The notes below the pieces were generated by a model, which saw only the letters and a program-made list of their open reading frames with translations, did not search any database and had not been told where the DNA came from. A program made the position numbers and the translations under genes. This document shows positions 26,072-38,471 of a DNA stretch of 64,000 bases, one piece after another. The stretch lies in assembly GCA_000621185.1 (NCBI GenBank), contig JHYZ01000013.1, positions 152,162 to 216,161 on the forward strand, given 5' to 3'. This DNA comes from Franconibacter pulveris DSM 19144. Its GTDB lineage: Bacteria; Pseudomonadota; Gammaproteobacteria; Enterobacterales; Enterobacteriaceae. Every line of letters begins with the position of its first letter. The first letter of the stretch is position 1.

Positions 26072-26345
26072 GCAACTGGGGATATGGATTTTCCTGCCGC
26101 TCCCTTTATCATTCATCATACATATGAGCTCGGAATTATGCCTTAAATTGCTGAATCTATGCACACTCTGACTGTAATTCTGCGGTGTGATTTTGCTCTC
26201 CTATGGAGGATTGATTTCCTTATTAAACTATCTCCAGCAACAGCCTCTGCCGGGAAGGCGAGGCTAATGCCTTGTTTTATGTCCGATTAAAAGAACCGTA
26301 CAGGTTTTTACCCTGCATAAAAGAAAGCTAAAGCTGGAGTCAACC

Positions 26346-27335
26346 ATGCACAAATTTACTAAAGCGCTGGCAGCGCTCGGTCTGGCTGCCGTTATGTCAC
26401 AATCCGCTATCGCAGAAACCATGAAGCTGGGTTTTCTGGTTAAACAGCCGGAGGAGCCTTGGTTCCAGACCGAGTGGAAATTTGCTGATAAGGCCGGGAA
26501 AGATTTGGGTTTTGAAGTGATCAAAATCGCCGTGCCGGACGGCGAAAAGACCCTTAACGCTATCGACAGTCTGGCGGCAAGCGGCGCCAAAGGCTTTGTT
26601 ATCTGTACGCCAGACCCGAAACTGGGTTCGGCGATTGTGGCCAAAGCGCGCGGCTACGACATGAAAGTCATTGCGGTTGACGATCAGTTCGTTAACGCCA
26701 AAGGCAAGCCGATGGAAACCGTTCCGTTGGTGATGATGGCGGCGGCCAAAATCGGCGAGCGCCAGGGCCAGGAGCTTTATAAAGAGATGCAAAAACGCGG
26801 CTGGGATGTAAAAGAGTCCGCCGTTATGGCCATCACTGCAAACGAACTTGATACCGCCCGCCGCCGCACCACCGGCTCAATGGACGCGCTGAAGGCCGCT
26901 GGCTTCCCGGAAAAACAGATCTATCAGGTACCGACCAAATCCAACGATATTCCTGGCGCGTTTGACGCCGCCAACTCGCTGCTTGTTCAGCATCCTGAAG
27001 TCAAACACTGGCTGGTTGTCGGCATGAACGACAACACGGTGCTGGGCGGCGTGCGCGCCACTGAAGGGCAGGGCTTTAAAGCGCCGGACGTTATCGGCAT
27101 CGGCATCAACGGCGTCGATGCGGTAAGCGAGCTTTCCAAAGCGCAGGCCACCGGCTTTTATGGCTCGCTGCTGCCAAGCCCGGACGTGCATGGCTATAAA
27201 TCCAGCGAAATGCTCTACAACTGGGTGACGAAAGGGGCCGAGCCGCCGAAGTTCACTGAAGTTACCGACGTGGTGCTTATCACCCGCGACAACTTCAAAG
27301 ACGAACTGGCGAAAAAAGGGCTGGGCGGCAAGTAA
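26346..27335 (+). CDS. araF: L-arabinose-binding periplasmic protein
   Basis: 329 residues, full length. Signal peptide [20 protein letters not shown] with cleavage after AIA; mature protein starts [20 protein letters not shown], as in E. coli AraF. It captures L-arabinose (also D-galactose weakly) in the periplasm for AraH/AraG. The ribosome site is CTGGAG. The 270-base upstream gap holds a TGTGA half-site (26187-26191) and a TATGGA string (26203-26208) that resemble parts of CRP and AraC sites; I could not see a complete AraC site. First gene of araFGH. Confidence 0.96.
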   Translation: MHKFTKALAALGLAAVMSQSAIAETMKLGFLVKQPEEPWFQTEWKFADKAGKDLGFEVIKIAVPDGEKTLNAIDSLAASGAKGFVICTPDPKLGSAIVAKARGYDMKVIAVDDQFVNAKGKPMETVPLVMMAAAKIGERQGQELYKEMQKRGWDVKESAVMAITANELDTARRRTTGSMDALKAAGFPEKQIYQVPTKSNDIPGAFDAANSLLVQHPEVKHWLVVGMNDNTVLGGVRATEGQGFKAPDVIGIGINGVDAVSELSKAQATGFYGSLLPSPDVHGYKSSEMLYNWVTKGAEPPKFTEVTDVVLITRDNFKDELAKKGLGGK

Positions 27336-27399
27336 TGGTCTGGTTTACAACTCACGGGCGCGCAATGCGCCCGCTTCCGGAGTCGATTGTGGAGGCGTT

Positions 27400-28914
27400 A
27401 TGCAACAGGCAGCACCGTATCTCTCATTTCGTGGCATAGGAAAATCCTTTCCGGGCGTGAAGGCGCTTTCCGACATTAGCTTTGATTGTCACGCCGGCCA
27501 GGTCCACGCCCTGATGGGGGAAAATGGCGCCGGTAAATCCACATTGCTGAAGATCCTGAGCGGCAATTACACCCCAACCACAGGCAGCATCGCCATTCAG
27601 GGCAACGAAGTGGCTTTTAATGACACCACCGCAGCGCTGAACGCCGGGGTCGCCATTATTTACCAGGAGTTGCATCTGGTGCCGGAAATGTCTGTCGCTG
27701 AGAACATTTATCTCGGCCAGATCCCGCATAAAGGCGGCATTGTTAACCGTTCGCTGCTGAATTACGAAGCAAAACTCCAGCTTGAGCATCTCGGGCTGAA
27801 TATCGACCCGCAGACGCCGTTGAAGTACCTCTCCATCGGCCAGTGGCAGATGGTGGAAATCGCCAAGGCGCTGGCGCGCAACGCCAAGATTATCGCCTTC
27901 GACGAGCCCACCAGTTCGCTCTCGGCGCGGGAGATCGAAAACCTGTTCCGGGTGATTCGCGAGTTAAGAAAGGAAGGGCGCGTCATTCTTTATGTCTCGC
28001 ACCGCATGGAAGAGATCTTCGCGCTGAGCGACGCCATCACCGTGTTTAAAGATGGGCGCTATGTCTGCACCTTCAGCGATATGCAGCAGGTTAACCACGA
28101 CAGCCTGGTGCAGGCGATGGTCGGGCGCAACCTCGGCGATATCTACGGCTGGAAACCGCGTGCTTACGGTGAAGAGCGGTTGCGTCTGAATGAAGTGAAA
28201 GCGCCCGGCGTGCGCATGCCGGTCAGCCTCAGCGTAAAAAGCGGGGAGATCGTCGGGTTGTTTGGTCTGGTGGGCGCAGGGCGCAGCGAGCTGATGAAAG
28301 GGCTTTTTGGCGGCACGCGCATCACTGGCGGACAGGTGTTGATAGACGGCAAGCCGGTGGCTATCCGTGAACCCGGCGACGCTATCCGCGCCGGCATGAT
28401 GCTCTGTCCGGAAGATCGTAAAGCCGACGGTATTATTCCGGTGCACTCGGTGCAGGACAACATCAACATCAGCGCGCGGCGCAAGCATATCAGCGCGGGT
28501 TGTCTTATCAATAATCATTGGGAAGCCAACAACGCCCAGCACCATATCCGCTCGCTCAATATTAAAACTCCGACCGCCGAGCAGCTCATCATGAATCTTT
28601 CCGGCGGCAACCAGCAGAAAGCCATTCTTGGCCGCTGGCTTTCGGAAGAGATGAAAGTGATTTTGCTCGACGAGCCGACGCGCGGCATTGACGTCGGCGC
28701 GAAGCATGAAATTTACAACGTGATTTACGCGCTTGCCGCGCAGGGGGTGGCGGTGCTTTTCGCCTCCAGCGATCTGCCGGAAGTGCTTGGCGTCGCCGAC
28801 CGCATCGTGGTGATGCGCGAAGGGGAAATCGCCGGAGAACTGTTGCATGACCAGGCCAGCGAACAGCAGGCATTGAGTCTCGCTATGCCCAAAGTCAGCC
28901 AGGCGGTTGCCTGA
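27400..28914 (+). CDS. araG: L-arabinose ABC transporter ATP-binding protein
   Basis: 504 residues with two fused ATPase halves, typical of sugar importers. First half: Walker [13 protein letters not shown], signature LSIGQWQ, Walker [13 protein letters not shown]. Second half: a degenerate Walker A ([10 protein letters not shown]), signature [15 protein letters not shown] and Walker [15 protein letters not shown]. It drives arabinose import with AraH and AraF. It starts 64 bases after araF and ends 13 bases before araH. Confidence 0.96.
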   Translation: MQQAAPYLSFRGIGKSFPGVKALSDISFDCHAGQVHALMGENGAGKSTLLKILSGNYTPTTGSIAIQGNEVAFNDTTAALNAGVAIIYQELHLVPEMSVAENIYLGQIPHKGGIVNRSLLNYEAKLQLEHLGLNIDPQTPLKYLSIGQWQMVEIAKALARNAKIIAFDEPTSSLSAREIENLFRVIRELRKEGRVILYVSHRMEEIFALSDAITVFKDGRYVCTFSDMQQVNHDSLVQAMVGRNLGDIYGWKPRAYGEERLRLNEVKAPGVRMPVSLSVKSGEIVGLFGLVGAGRSELMKGLFGGTRITGGQVLIDGKPVAIREPGDAIRAGMMLCPEDRKADGIIPVHSVQDNINISARRKHISAGCLINNHWEANNAQHHIRSLNIKTPTAEQLIMNLSGGNQQKAILGRWLSEEMKVILLDEPTRGIDVGAKHEIYNVIYALAAQGVAVLFASSDLPEVLGVADRIVVMREGEIAGELLHDQASEQQALSLAMPKVSQAVA

Positions 28915-28927
28915 GAGAGGAGTGAAC

Positions 28928-29908
28928 ATGTCTTCATTAACATCATCCGGCGCAACCAAATCGCCGTTTAGCGTCGGCCGTATCTGGGATCAGTACGGCA
29001 TGCTGGTGGTTTTCGCGGTGTTGTTTATCGCCTGCGCCATCTTCGTTCCCAACTTCGCCACCTTCATTAATATGAAAGGGCTGGGCCTCGCCATCTCAAT
29101 GTCCGGCATGGTGGCCTGCGGCATGCTTTTCTGCCTTGCCTCTGGCGACTTTGACCTGTCCGTCGCATCGGTTATCGCCTGCGCGGGCGTGACCACGGCG
29201 GTGGTCATCAACATGACTGAAAGCCTGTGGATTGGTGTTTTCGCAGGGCTAATGCTTGGCGTGGCGAGCGGCCTGGTGAACGGGTTTGTGATTGCGAAGC
29301 TAAAAATCAACGCGCTTATCACCACGCTCGCCACCATGCAGATAGTCCGCGGCCTGGCCTATATCATCTCCGACGGTAAAGCAGTCGGGATTGAAGACGA
29401 GAGCTTCTTCACCCTGGGCTACGCTAACTGGCTGGGGCTGCCCGCGCCAATCTGGCTGACGGTCGCCTGTCTGGTGCTGTTTGGCTTCTTGCTCAATAAA
29501 ACCACCTTTGGCCGCAATACGCTGGCGATTGGCGGCAACGAAGAGGCGGCGCGTCTCGCGGGCGTACCGGTCGTGCGCACCAAGATAATCATCTTTGTGC
29601 TCTCCGGTCTGGTCTCCGCAGCGGCGGGGATTATTCTCGCCTCGCGTATGACCAGCGGCCAGCCGATGACCTCTATCGGTTATGAGCTTATCGTCATCTC
29701 GGCATGCGTTCTGGGCGGCGTTTCGCTCAAAGGCGGCATAGGAAAAATCTCGTATGTGGTGGCGGGGATATTAATTCTCGGCACCGTAGAAAACGCCATG
29801 AACCTGCTGAACATCTCCCCCTTCGCACAGTACGTGGTGCGCGGCCTCATCCTTCTCGCGGCGGTGATTTTCGACCGCTACAAACAGAAAGCAAAGCGCA
29901 CGGTTTAA
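28928..29908 (+). CDS. araH: L-arabinose ABC transporter permease
   Basis: 326 residues from the ATG at 28928, which has a GAGGAG ribosome site; an in-frame start seven codons earlier lies inside araG and is less likely. It has eight to ten membrane helices and is close to E. coli AraH throughout (GRIWDQYGMLVVFAVLFIAC; GNEEAARLAGVPVVRTKIII). It forms the membrane channel of the arabinose importer. Last gene of araFGH, followed by a strong hairpin. Confidence 0.96.
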   Translation: MSSLTSSGATKSPFSVGRIWDQYGMLVVFAVLFIACAIFVPNFATFINMKGLGLAISMSGMVACGMLFCLASGDFDLSVASVIACAGVTTAVVINMTESLWIGVFAGLMLGVASGLVNGFVIAKLKINALITTLATMQIVRGLAYIISDGKAVGIEDESFFTLGYANWLGLPAPIWLTVACLVLFGFLLNKTTFGRNTLAIGGNEEAARLAGVPVVRTKIIIFVLSGLVSAAAGIILASRMTSGQPMTSIGYELIVISACVLGGVSLKGGIGKISYVVAGILILGTVENAMNLLNISPFAQYVVRGLILLAAVIFDRYKQKAKRTV

Positions 29909-29933
29909 CCGTTTTTTGACTGATATTCGTCCA

Positions 29934-29961
29934 CTTCGCCAGCCCTTTACGGCTGGCGAAG
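29934..29961 (+). terminator. Hairpin after araH
   Basis: Perfect 11-bp stem CTTCGCCAGCC / GGCTGGCGAAG with a 6-base loop, 25 bases after araH. The following sequence is only mildly T-rich, so termination may be partly Rho-dependent. Confidence 0.7.
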
Positions 29962-29992
29962 CTGTTGTCGAATGGCGACACTCGTCACACTG

Positions 29993-30003
29993 TCTATACT
30001 TAC
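29993..30003 (+). promoter_or_regulatory. Sigma-S promoter -10 element of otsBA
   Basis: TCTATACTTAC, a near-perfect match to the extended sigma-S -10 (KCTAYACTTAA). The otsBA genes of E. coli are a well-known sigma-S and osmotic-stress target. The leader is about 60 bases. Confidence 0.85.
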
Positions 30004-30056
30004 ATGGCTAACGAACAACCCTGGATAACCGAAGCGGTTATCCATTAAACCTGTAA

Positions 30057-32274
<2,218 letters not shown>

Positions 32275-32284
32275 ACCGAAAATT

Positions 32285-32316
32285 GCCTGCCTGTTCCATT
32301 CAGGCAGGCGATTTTT
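32285..32316. terminator. Bidirectional terminator between otsA and uspC
   Basis: Perfect 9-bp core GCCTGCCTG / CAGGCAGGC with a 7-base loop, A residues on the left and T residues on the right. It serves the convergent otsA and uspC. Confidence 0.88.
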
Positions 32317-32737
32317 ACTTGAGCGGCACTAATAAGACATCCACTTTGCTGGCGGCGACAACCGTTTTTGCTGAGCAAAGGGCTTTCCCGAAAAAGGTTT
32401 GGTTATGATTACCGCATATAACCAGGTCAATATTCTCTTTGCGACAAATATCCAGAATATGATCGCTTAATTCTCCGGTGGCAATGTGCGAACCCGCGAT
32501 AGGGTATTTCGCGCGAATCTTTATTTCCTCTAAAAAAGCCCTCGTCTCTTCTAAAACTAATTCCCGCAAATTTTCCAGCATAGGGGCGGCGAATTGATTA
32601 TAAAGTTCCGGGTCTGCGGCGAGCGTAAGCAATGTGATACGCCCCTGATAAGGCTGAACCAGCGAAACGGCCTTTTCAACCAGCAGATGACTTTCCGGCG
32701 TCACCGCAACCGCAACAAGAACATGGGCATAGCTCAT
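32315..32737 (-). CDS. uspC: Universal stress protein C
   Basis: 140 residues, a UspA-fold protein. MSYAHVLVAVAVTPESHLLV, the strand LVICGNHN and SKVDVLLVPLK match E. coli UspC. The protein supports osmotic and UV tolerance and influences motility in E. coli; it has been linked to the KdpD scaffold. The ribosome site is AAAGGAGATAAAC before the ATG. Its place between otsBA and flhDC is conserved. Confidence 0.93.
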   Translation of the reverse strand: MSYAHVLVAVAVTPESHLLVEKAVSLVQPYQGRITLLTLAADPELYNQFAAPMLENLRELVLEETRAFLEEIKIRAKYPIAGSHIATGELSDHILDICRKENIDLVICGNHNQTFFGKALCSAKTVVAASKVDVLLVPLK

Positions 32738-32887
32738 GTTTATCTCCTTTTAAACAAGATGATAAAGCCACTCTTCGCTCTTACGCCTGATAAATCCCTT
32801 GCGCAAGCGTTACGTTTGAAAGAAGCGTGATAGGTCTCATAAAAAAACTTTAAATATTCTTATGTATGGAATATGCAGGAGGTAAAT

Positions 32888-32935
32888 ATGTTAATGAAAA
32901 GTAACAATGATGACTATTTTATCGCAAAATTTTGA
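32888..32935 (+). CDS. Candidate 15-residue ORF in the flhDC upstream region
   Basis: ATG at 32888 follows the full consensus ribosome site AGGAGGT with five-base spacing and encodes MLMKSNNDDYFIAKF and a stop. Nothing else in this 800-base region has such a ribosome site. Whether it is translated is unknown; no promoter was assigned. It could be a leader peptide or a small protein gene. Confidence 0.35.
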   Translation: MLMKSNNDDYFIAKF

Positions 32936-33242
32936 CAGTTTAGCGGCAGTAAAGTCATCAAAAAGCCTTTTTTTATGTTACAAGTAACTCCAGGCTAACT
33001 CATTGAAAATGATTAACTTATATTTAGAAGCTTAACAGAAGAGTCATGTTTCTAACATAGAACCATTGCAGGTTAGATGGTTGTAAAATAATTGCTGTCA
33101 GCAAGTATTACAGGCGTCACTATCTAAAACTTCATTGCATTAATATTCGACTTAGGAAGCTTATTATGAGCTGACTTTGGTTGAATTTTGTCCAATTAAA
33201 CACTGTCACTTATGCTTTCGTGTGATTTATAGATTGAAATTA

Positions 33243-33258
33243 TGTGACGTACATCACA
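33243..33258 (+). promoter_or_regulatory. CRP-cAMP site of the flhDC promoter
   Basis: TGTGA, 6 bases, TCACA, a perfect consensus. It is centred about 71.5 bases before the predicted flhDC start point, the spacing used in E. coli, where CRP activates the flagellar master operon under low glucose. Confidence 0.9.
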
Positions 33259-33286
33259 TAATTCCTAAAATCTCGGCGCGACCACA

Positions 33287-33315
33287 TTGTATGTGTTAGG
33301 GGTGACGAGTACAGT
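33287..33315 (+). promoter_or_regulatory. Predicted sigma-70 promoter of flhDC
   Basis: TTGTAT, 17 bases, TACAGT. A start near 33322 places the CRP site at about -71.5 and gives a 5' leader of about 220 bases, similar to the roughly 200-base leader of E. coli flhDC that is bound by CsrA and small RNAs. Several weaker promoters may lie upstream in this AT-rich 800-base region. Confidence 0.62.
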
Positions 33316-33542
33316 TTGCGCGAATTAGGAAAAATCTTAGGAATTTGTAAGCAAGTCTTAACCGCGTAAGGAAACGCTACAGGGAAGCAATAATTTAAAC
33401 CGGCATAGTTAACCGGTCAGCACAGCGTACTACCCATTATTTTTTACCATTACGGTTTTATTTTTTACCGGATCTTATCCGGCGACATCACGGGGTGCGG
33501 CAACGCCGCATTTAATAAAATTGGTTATTCGGGATGGGAAAA

Positions 33543-33893
33543 ATGCACGCATCCGAGTTGCTAAAACATATTTATGATATCAATCTGTCATATTTGTTAC
33601 TGGCGCAAAGGCTGATCAGTCAGGATAAGGCTTCGGCTATGTTTCGCTTAGGTATTAACGAACAGATGGCCAACACGCTTGTTGAATTGACGCTGCCGCA
33701 AATGGTGAAGCTGGCTGAAACTAACCAACTGGTTTGTCAGTTCCGCTTTAACGATCATCAAACAATCACTCGTCTGACGCAGGAGTCCCGCGTTGACGAT
33801 CTGCAGCAGATCCACACCGGTATTCTGCTCTCCACGCGACTGCTCAATGAAGTCGCCAGCGCTGATGATGCACCGAAGAAGAAAAGGGCATAA
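33543..33893 (+). CDS. flhD: Flagellar master regulator subunit FlhD
   Basis: 116 residues from the ATG at 33543 ([20 protein letters not shown]); an ATG three codons earlier is also in frame. FlhD forms a helical dimer that joins FlhC in the FlhD4C2 ring and activates class 2 flagellar promoters with sigma-70. Length and sequence agree with E. coli. Regulation is visible in the long leader and the CRP site. It is followed by flhC after two bases. Confidence 0.96.
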   Translation: MHASELLKHIYDINLSYLLLAQRLISQDKASAMFRLGINEQMANTLVELTLPQMVKLAETNQLVCQFRFNDHQTITRLTQESRVDDLQQIHTGILLSTRLLNEVASADDAPKKKRA

Positions 33894-33895
33894 TC

Positions 33896-34474
33896 ATGAG
33901 CGAGAAAAGCATTGTTCAGGAAGCTCGTGATATTCAGCTGGCTATGGAGTTGATTACGCTTGGCGCGCGTTTGCAAATGCTCGAAAGCGAAACCCAGCTC
34001 AGCCGTGGCCGCCTGATTAAGCTTTACAAAGAGCTGAGAGGCAGCCCGCCGCCGAAAGGCATGCTGCCATTTTCCACCGACTGGTTTATGACCTGGGAAC
34101 AGAATATCCACGCGTCGATGTTCTGCAACGCCTGGCAATACCTGCTGCGCACTGGGCTGTGCAGCGGCGTGGATGCGGTAATTAAAGCCTACCGCTTATA
34201 CCTTGAACAGTGCCCGCAGCAGGAAGAGGGACCGCTGCTTGCCTTAACCCGCGCCTGGACGCTGGTGCGCTTTGTTGAAAGCGGCATGCTGGAATTGTCC
34301 CGTTGTAACTGCTGCGGCGGCAACTTTATCACCCATGCGCACCAGCCGGTTGGCAGCTTTGCGTGCAGCCTGTGCCAGCCGCCATCCCGCGCGGTAAAAA
34401 GACGTAAACTTTCCCGGGAAGCTGCCGATATTATTCCACAACTGCTGGATGAACAGGTCGATCAGGCCGTCTAA
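33896..34474 (+). CDS. flhC: Flagellar master regulator subunit FlhC
   Basis: 192 residues. FlhC supplies most of the DNA-specific contacts of the FlhD4C2 complex. The C-terminal zinc site is present: four cysteines in CNCCGGNF and CSLCQPP, about 20 residues apart. The N-terminus ([20 protein letters not shown]) is as in E. coli. It is co-transcribed with flhD; a terminator 25 bases after the stop separates it from motA. Confidence 0.96.
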   Translation: MSEKSIVQEARDIQLAMELITLGARLQMLESETQLSRGRLIKLYKELRGSPPPKGMLPFSTDWFMTWEQNIHASMFCNAWQYLLRTGLCSGVDAVIKAYRLYLEQCPQQEEGPLLALTRAWTLVRFVESGMLELSRCNCCGGNFITHAHQPVGSFACSLCQPPSRAVKRRKLSREAADIIPQLLDEQVDQAV

Positions 34475-34499
34475 CCGGTTCGGTGTGGAAACTCACTCC

Positions 34500-34529
34500 A
34501 GCAGCGGCGATTTCGCCGCTGCTTTTTTA
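34500..34529 (+). terminator. Rho-independent terminator of flhDC
   Basis: Perfect 10-bp stem AGCAGCGGCG / CGCCGCTGCT with an ATTT loop and a T tract. Confidence 0.94.
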
Positions 34530-34544
34530 TATCCCCCGATCCGC

Positions 34545-34571
34545 TAAACGCTCCCTTCTATCTGCGCATCC
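34545..34571 (+). promoter_or_regulatory. Weak sigma-28-like promoter before motA
   Basis: TAAACGCT, 11 bases, GCGCATCC, 31 bases before the motA GTG. The -35 is fair and the -10 poor (four of eight). The position is right, because motA begins a class 3 operon in E. coli, but the match alone is not convincing. Confidence 0.35.
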
Positions 34572-34602
34572 TCACTTTGGTCAACAGCAGAAGGATGATG
34601 TC

Positions 34603-35490
34603 GTGCTGATTTTATTAGGTTACCTGGTCATTCTGGGGACCGTGTTCGGTGGTTATATGATGACCGGCGGTCACCTGGGGGCACTCTATCAACCCTCTGA
34701 GTTTATTATTATCGGTGGGGCTGGCATCGGTGCCTTTATCGTCGGCAACAACGGGAAAGCCATCAAGGGTACGCTGAAGGCGCTGCCGCTGCTTTTCCGC
34801 CGTTCGAAATACACCAAAAGCCTGTATATGGATCTGATGGCGCTGCTTTATCGCCTGATGACCAAGTCTCGCCAACAGGGCATGTTTTCGCTTGAGCGCG
34901 ATATAGAAAACCCGAAAGAGAGCGAAATTTTCGCCAGCTATCCGCGCATTCTGGCGGATGCGATGATGCTCGATTTCATCACCGATTATCTGCGCCTCAT
35001 CATCAGCGGCAACATGAATGCCTTCGAGATTGAAGCGCTGATGGACGAAGAGATAGAAACCCACGAGAGCGAAAGCGAAGTGCCGGCCAACAGTCTGGGG
35101 CTGATGGGCGACTCGTTGCCTGCTTTCGGCATCGTGGCCGCGGTAATGGGGGTTGTGCATGCGCTCGCGTCGGCGGATCGCCCGGCGGCAGAACTCGGCG
35201 CGCTGATTGCGCACGCGATGGTGGGGACCTTCCTTGGCATCCTGCTCGCCTACGGGTTTGTTTCGCCGCTCGCCACCGTGCTGCGTCAGAAAAGCGCTGA
35301 AACCACCAAGATGATGCAGTGCGTAAAAGTCACGCTGCTTTCAAGCCTTAACGGCTACGCGCCGCCTATTGCCGTCGAGTTTGGCCGTAAAACGCTCTAT
35401 TCCAGCGAACGTCCTTCGTTTACTGAACTGGATGAGCATGTACGCGCGGCCAAAGGGGCTAACCAACAGAAAGCGACGGAAGATGCATGA
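34603..35490 (+). CDS. motA: Flagellar motor stator subunit MotA
   Basis: 295 residues from a GTG at 34603 with AGAAGGATGATG upstream, giving the E. coli N-terminus ([20 protein letters not shown]); the frame is open further upstream across the flhDC terminator, which is not used. Four membrane helices; the large cytoplasmic loop ([20 protein letters not shown]) holds charged residues that touch FliG. MotA5-MotB2 units conduct protons to turn the motor. The stop overlaps the motB ATG (ATGA). Confidence 0.96.
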   Translation: MLILLGYLVILGTVFGGYMMTGGHLGALYQPSEFIIIGGAGIGAFIVGNNGKAIKGTLKALPLLFRRSKYTKSLYMDLMALLYRLMTKSRQQGMFSLERDIENPKESEIFASYPRILADAMMLDFITDYLRLIISGNMNAFEIEALMDEEIETHESESEVPANSLGLMGDSLPAFGIVAAVMGVVHALASADRPAAELGALIAHAMVGTFLGILLAYGFVSPLATVLRQKSAETTKMMQCVKVTLLSSLNGYAPPIAVEFGRKTLYSSERPSFTELDEHVRAAKGANQQKATEDA

Positions 35491-36416
35491 AAAACCAGAA
35501 TCACCCCATCATTGTCGTAAAAAAACGCAAGCATAAAGGGCACGGGGGCGGCTCGCACGGCTCCTGGAAAATCGCTTATGCCGATTTTATGACCGCGATG
35601 ATGGCGTTTTTCCTGGTTATGTGGCTCATCTCCATTTCCAGCCCTAAAGAATTGACGCAAATAGCCGAATACTTTCGCACGCCGCTTTCCGCTGCGATCA
35701 CGGGCGGGCACCGCATCGCCGACAGTGAAAGCCCGATTCCGGGCGGCGGGGATGATTACACCCAACAGCAGGGTGAAGTGAAAAAGCAGCCGAATATCGA
35801 CGAGCTGAAAAAACGGATGGAGCAGAACCGGTTGAAAAAGCTGCGCGGCGACCTCGATCAGCTGATCGAAGCGGATCCGAAACTGCGCGCGCTGCGCCCG
35901 CACCTGAAGATCGATCTGGTGCAGGAGGGGCTGCGTATTCAGATAATCGACAGCCAGAACCGGCCGATGTTTAAAACCGGCAGCGCTGAAGTAGAGCCTT
36001 ACATGCGCGACATTTTGCGCGCTATCGCTCCGGTGCTGAACGGCATTCCGAATAAGCTCAGCCTGTCGGGCCATACGGATGATTTTCCCTATGCGGGCGG
36101 CGAGCGCGGCTACAGCAACTGGGAGCTCTCCGCCGACCGCGCCAACGCCTCGCGTCGCGAGCTGATGGCAGGCGGGCTGGACGAAGGCAAAATGCTGCGC
36201 GTCGTAGGGATGGCCGCCACCATGCGGTTGGCGAATCGCGGCCCGGACGAAGCGCTGAATCGTCGAATCAGTATTTTAGTGCTCAACAAGCAGGCGGAAG
36301 ACGCCATCGTGCATGAAAACGCCGAAAGCGAGAACGAGCCTCTGAGCGTGTTACAACAACCGGGCGCCGTGCCCCCGGCCTCCAACCCAACACCGTCGCA
36401 ACCGGTTATGAGGTGA
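35487..36416 (+). CDS. motB: Flagellar motor stator subunit MotB
   Basis: 309 residues. One N-terminal membrane helix ([20 protein letters not shown]) with the proton-binding aspartate D33, then a plug region and a C-terminal OmpA-like peptidoglycan-binding domain ([29 protein letters not shown]). It anchors the stator to the cell wall. The N-terminus is rich in Lys and Gly. It overlaps motA and is four bases before cheA, forming the motAB-cheAW operon. Confidence 0.96.
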   Translation: MKNQNHPIIVVKKRKHKGHGGGSHGSWKIAYADFMTAMMAFFLVMWLISISSPKELTQIAEYFRTPLSAAITGGHRIADSESPIPGGGDDYTQQQGEVKKQPNIDELKKRMEQNRLKKLRGDLDQLIEADPKLRALRPHLKIDLVQEGLRIQIIDSQNRPMFKTGSAEVEPYMRDILRAIAPVLNGIPNKLSLSGHTDDFPYAGGERGYSNWELSADRANASRRELMAGGLDEGKMLRVVGMAATMRLANRGPDEALNRRISILVLNKQAEDAIVHENAESENEPLSVLQQPGAVPPASNPTPSQPVMR

Positions 36417-36420
36417 TAGC

Positions 36421-38445
36421 GTGAGTATGGATATCAGCGATTTTTATCAAACATTTTTCGACGAAGCCGACGAGCTTCTGGCGGATATGGAGCAGCATCT
36501 GCTCGATCTGTCGCCTGAAGCGCCGGATTCTGAGCAGCTCAACGCCATTTTCCGTGCAGCGCACTCCATTAAAGGCGGCGCAGGCACTTTCGGCTTCACC
36601 ATTTTGCAGGAAACCACGCACCTGATGGAAAACCTGCTGGATGAAGCTCGCCGCGGTGAAATGCAACTCAACACCGACATTATCAACCTGTTTTTGGAAA
36701 CCAAAGATATTATGCAGGAACAGCTCGACGCTTATAAAAGCTCACAGGAGCCGGATGCTGCCAGCTTTGAATACATCTGTCAGGCGCTGCGTCAACTGGC
36801 GCTGGAAGCGAAAGGCGAAGCGCCGACTGCGCCTGCGGCCAGCGCGCATTTAACCGTGGTGGAGACGCCGGAGCCTGCGCCTGTTGCACAAGATGGCGGC
36901 AGCCTGCGTATTCAGCTCAGTAAGCTGAAGGCGAGCGAGCCCGATCTGCTGCTGGAAGAGCTGAGCAACCTCGGCGCCGTAAGCCAGGTGGAGAAGGGCG
37001 TCGATACGCTCACCGCGACGCTTGAAACCAGCGCCAGCGCGGATGACATCACCGCCGTGCTCTGCTTCGTCATTGAGCTGGACCAGATAGCCTTCCTGGC
37101 GCCGCAGGCGCCGGGCGCTGCGCCGCAAGCGGCCGCGCAGCCGGAACCTGAAGCCGCCCCCGCGCCGGTGGCCGAGCCTGCCGCTGCTGCACCCGTCGCG
37201 GCCGTTAAAGCGCCAGCGCCTGCCCGCGCGGAACGTGAAAAACCGGCCCGTGAGAAAGAGTCAACGAGCATTCGCGTTGCGGTAGAAAAAGTCGACCAGT
37301 TGATTAACCTGGTGGGCGAACTGGTTATTACCCAGTCGATGCTGCAACAGCGTTCTAACGAGCTCGATCCGGTTACGCACGGCGACCTCATCACCAGCAT
37401 GAGCCAGCTGCAGCGCAACGCGCGCGACCTTCAGGAATCGGTCATGTCCATCCGTATGATGCCGATGGAATATGTCTTCAGCCGCTTCCCGCGTCTGGTG
37501 CGGGATCTGGCCGGCAAGCTCAACAAGCAGGTTGAACTGACGCTGATGGGCAGCTCCACCGAGCTTGATAAGAGCCTGATTGAACGCATTATCGACCCGT
37601 TAACGCACCTTGTTCGCAACAGCCTTGACCACGGCATTGAATCGCCGGAAAAACGCGTGGCGGCAGGTAAAGCCCCGGTCGGCAACCTGATCCTCTCTGC
37701 GGAACATCAGGGCGGCAACATTTGCATCGAAGTGACCGACGACGGCGCCGGGCTTAACCGCGAGCGCATTCTGGCTAAGGCGATGTCCCAGGGCATGGCG
37801 GTCAGCGAAAGCATGACCGATGACGAAGTGGGCATGCTTATCTTCGCACCGGGCTTCTCTACCGCCGAGCAGGTCACGGACGTTTCAGGCCGCGGCGTCG
37901 GCATGGACGTCGTGAAGCGTAACATCCAGGAGATGGGCGGCCACGTTGAGATCCAGTCGAAGCAGGGGCAGGGCACCACCATTCGCATTCTGCTGCCGCT
38001 GACGCTCGCCATCCTTGACGGCATGTCCGTTAAGGTGAATGACGAGGTGTTTATTCTGCCGCTCAACGCGGTCATGGAATCGCTGCAGCCGCGCGAAGAA
38101 GATCTGCATCCGCTGGCTGGCGGCGAACGCGTGCTTGAAGTGCGCGGCGAATATCTGCCGCTGGTCGAGCTGTGGAAGGTCTTCGACGTGCACGGCGCGA
38201 AAACCGAAGCGACTCAGGGCATCGTCGTGATTCTGCAAAGCGCGGGCCGCCGCTACGCGCTGCTGGTTGACCAGCTTATCGGCCAGCATCAGGTGGTCGT
38301 GAAAAACCTTGAAAGTAACTATCGCAAAGTGCCGGGCATTTCGGCCGCCACCATTCTGGGCGATGGTAGCGTGGCGCTGATCGTTGATGTTTCAGCGCTG
38401 CAAAGTATTAACCGTGAACAGCGTATGGCGCAGACTGCCGCGTGA
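36421..38445 (+). CDS. cheA: Chemotaxis histidine kinase CheA
   Basis: 674 residues, GTG start. Domains: P1 with phosphorylated H48 (AAHSIKGGAGTFGF); P2, which docks CheY and CheB (about 160-225); P3 dimer helices (STSIRVAVEKVDQLINLVGE); P4 kinase with the N box (HLVRNSLDHGIESPEKR), G1 (EVTDDGAGLNRE) and G2 (GRGVGMDVVKRN); and P5, which binds CheW and receptors. Met98 (IMQEQLDAYK, codon at 36712), the start of the short form CheA-S in E. coli, is kept. The P2-P3 linker (about 226-280) is strongly enriched in Ala and Pro and longer than in E. coli. It phosphorylates CheY and CheB. Confidence 0.97.
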   Translation: MSMDISDFYQTFFDEADELLADMEQHLLDLSPEAPDSEQLNAIFRAAHSIKGGAGTFGFTILQETTHLMENLLDEARRGEMQLNTDIINLFLETKDIMQEQLDAYKSSQEPDAASFEYICQALRQLALEAKGEAPTAPAASAHLTVVETPEPAPVAQDGGSLRIQLSKLKASEPDLLLEELSNLGAVSQVEKGVDTLTATLETSASADDITAVLCFVIELDQIAFLAPQAPGAAPQAAAQPEPEAAPAPVAEPAAAAPVAAVKAPAPARAEREKPAREKESTSIRVAVEKVDQLINLVGELVITQSMLQQRSNELDPVTHGDLITSMSQLQRNARDLQESVMSIRMMPMEYVFSRFPRLVRDLAGKLNKQVELTLMGSSTELDKSLIERIIDPLTHLVRNSLDHGIESPEKRVAAGKAPVGNLILSAEHQGGNICIEVTDDGAGLNRERILAKAMSQGMAVSESMTDDEVGMLIFAPGFSTAEQVTDVSGRGVGMDVVKRNIQEMGGHVEIQSKQGQGTTIRILLPLTLAILDGMSVKVNDEVFILPLNAVMESLQPREEDLHPLAGGERVLEVRGEYLPLVELWKVFDVHGAKTEATQGIVVILQSAGRRYALLVDQLIGQHQVVVKNLESNYRKVPGISAATILGDGSVALIVDVSALQSINREQRMAQTAA

Positions 38446-38471
38446 TCCCACAAGCGTAAAAAGGTATACAA

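Noticed and set aside
26203..26220. TATGGA string before araF as an AraC-binding site
   Set aside because: Only one half resembles the AraC consensus; the second half (GCTA at proper spacing) is missing.
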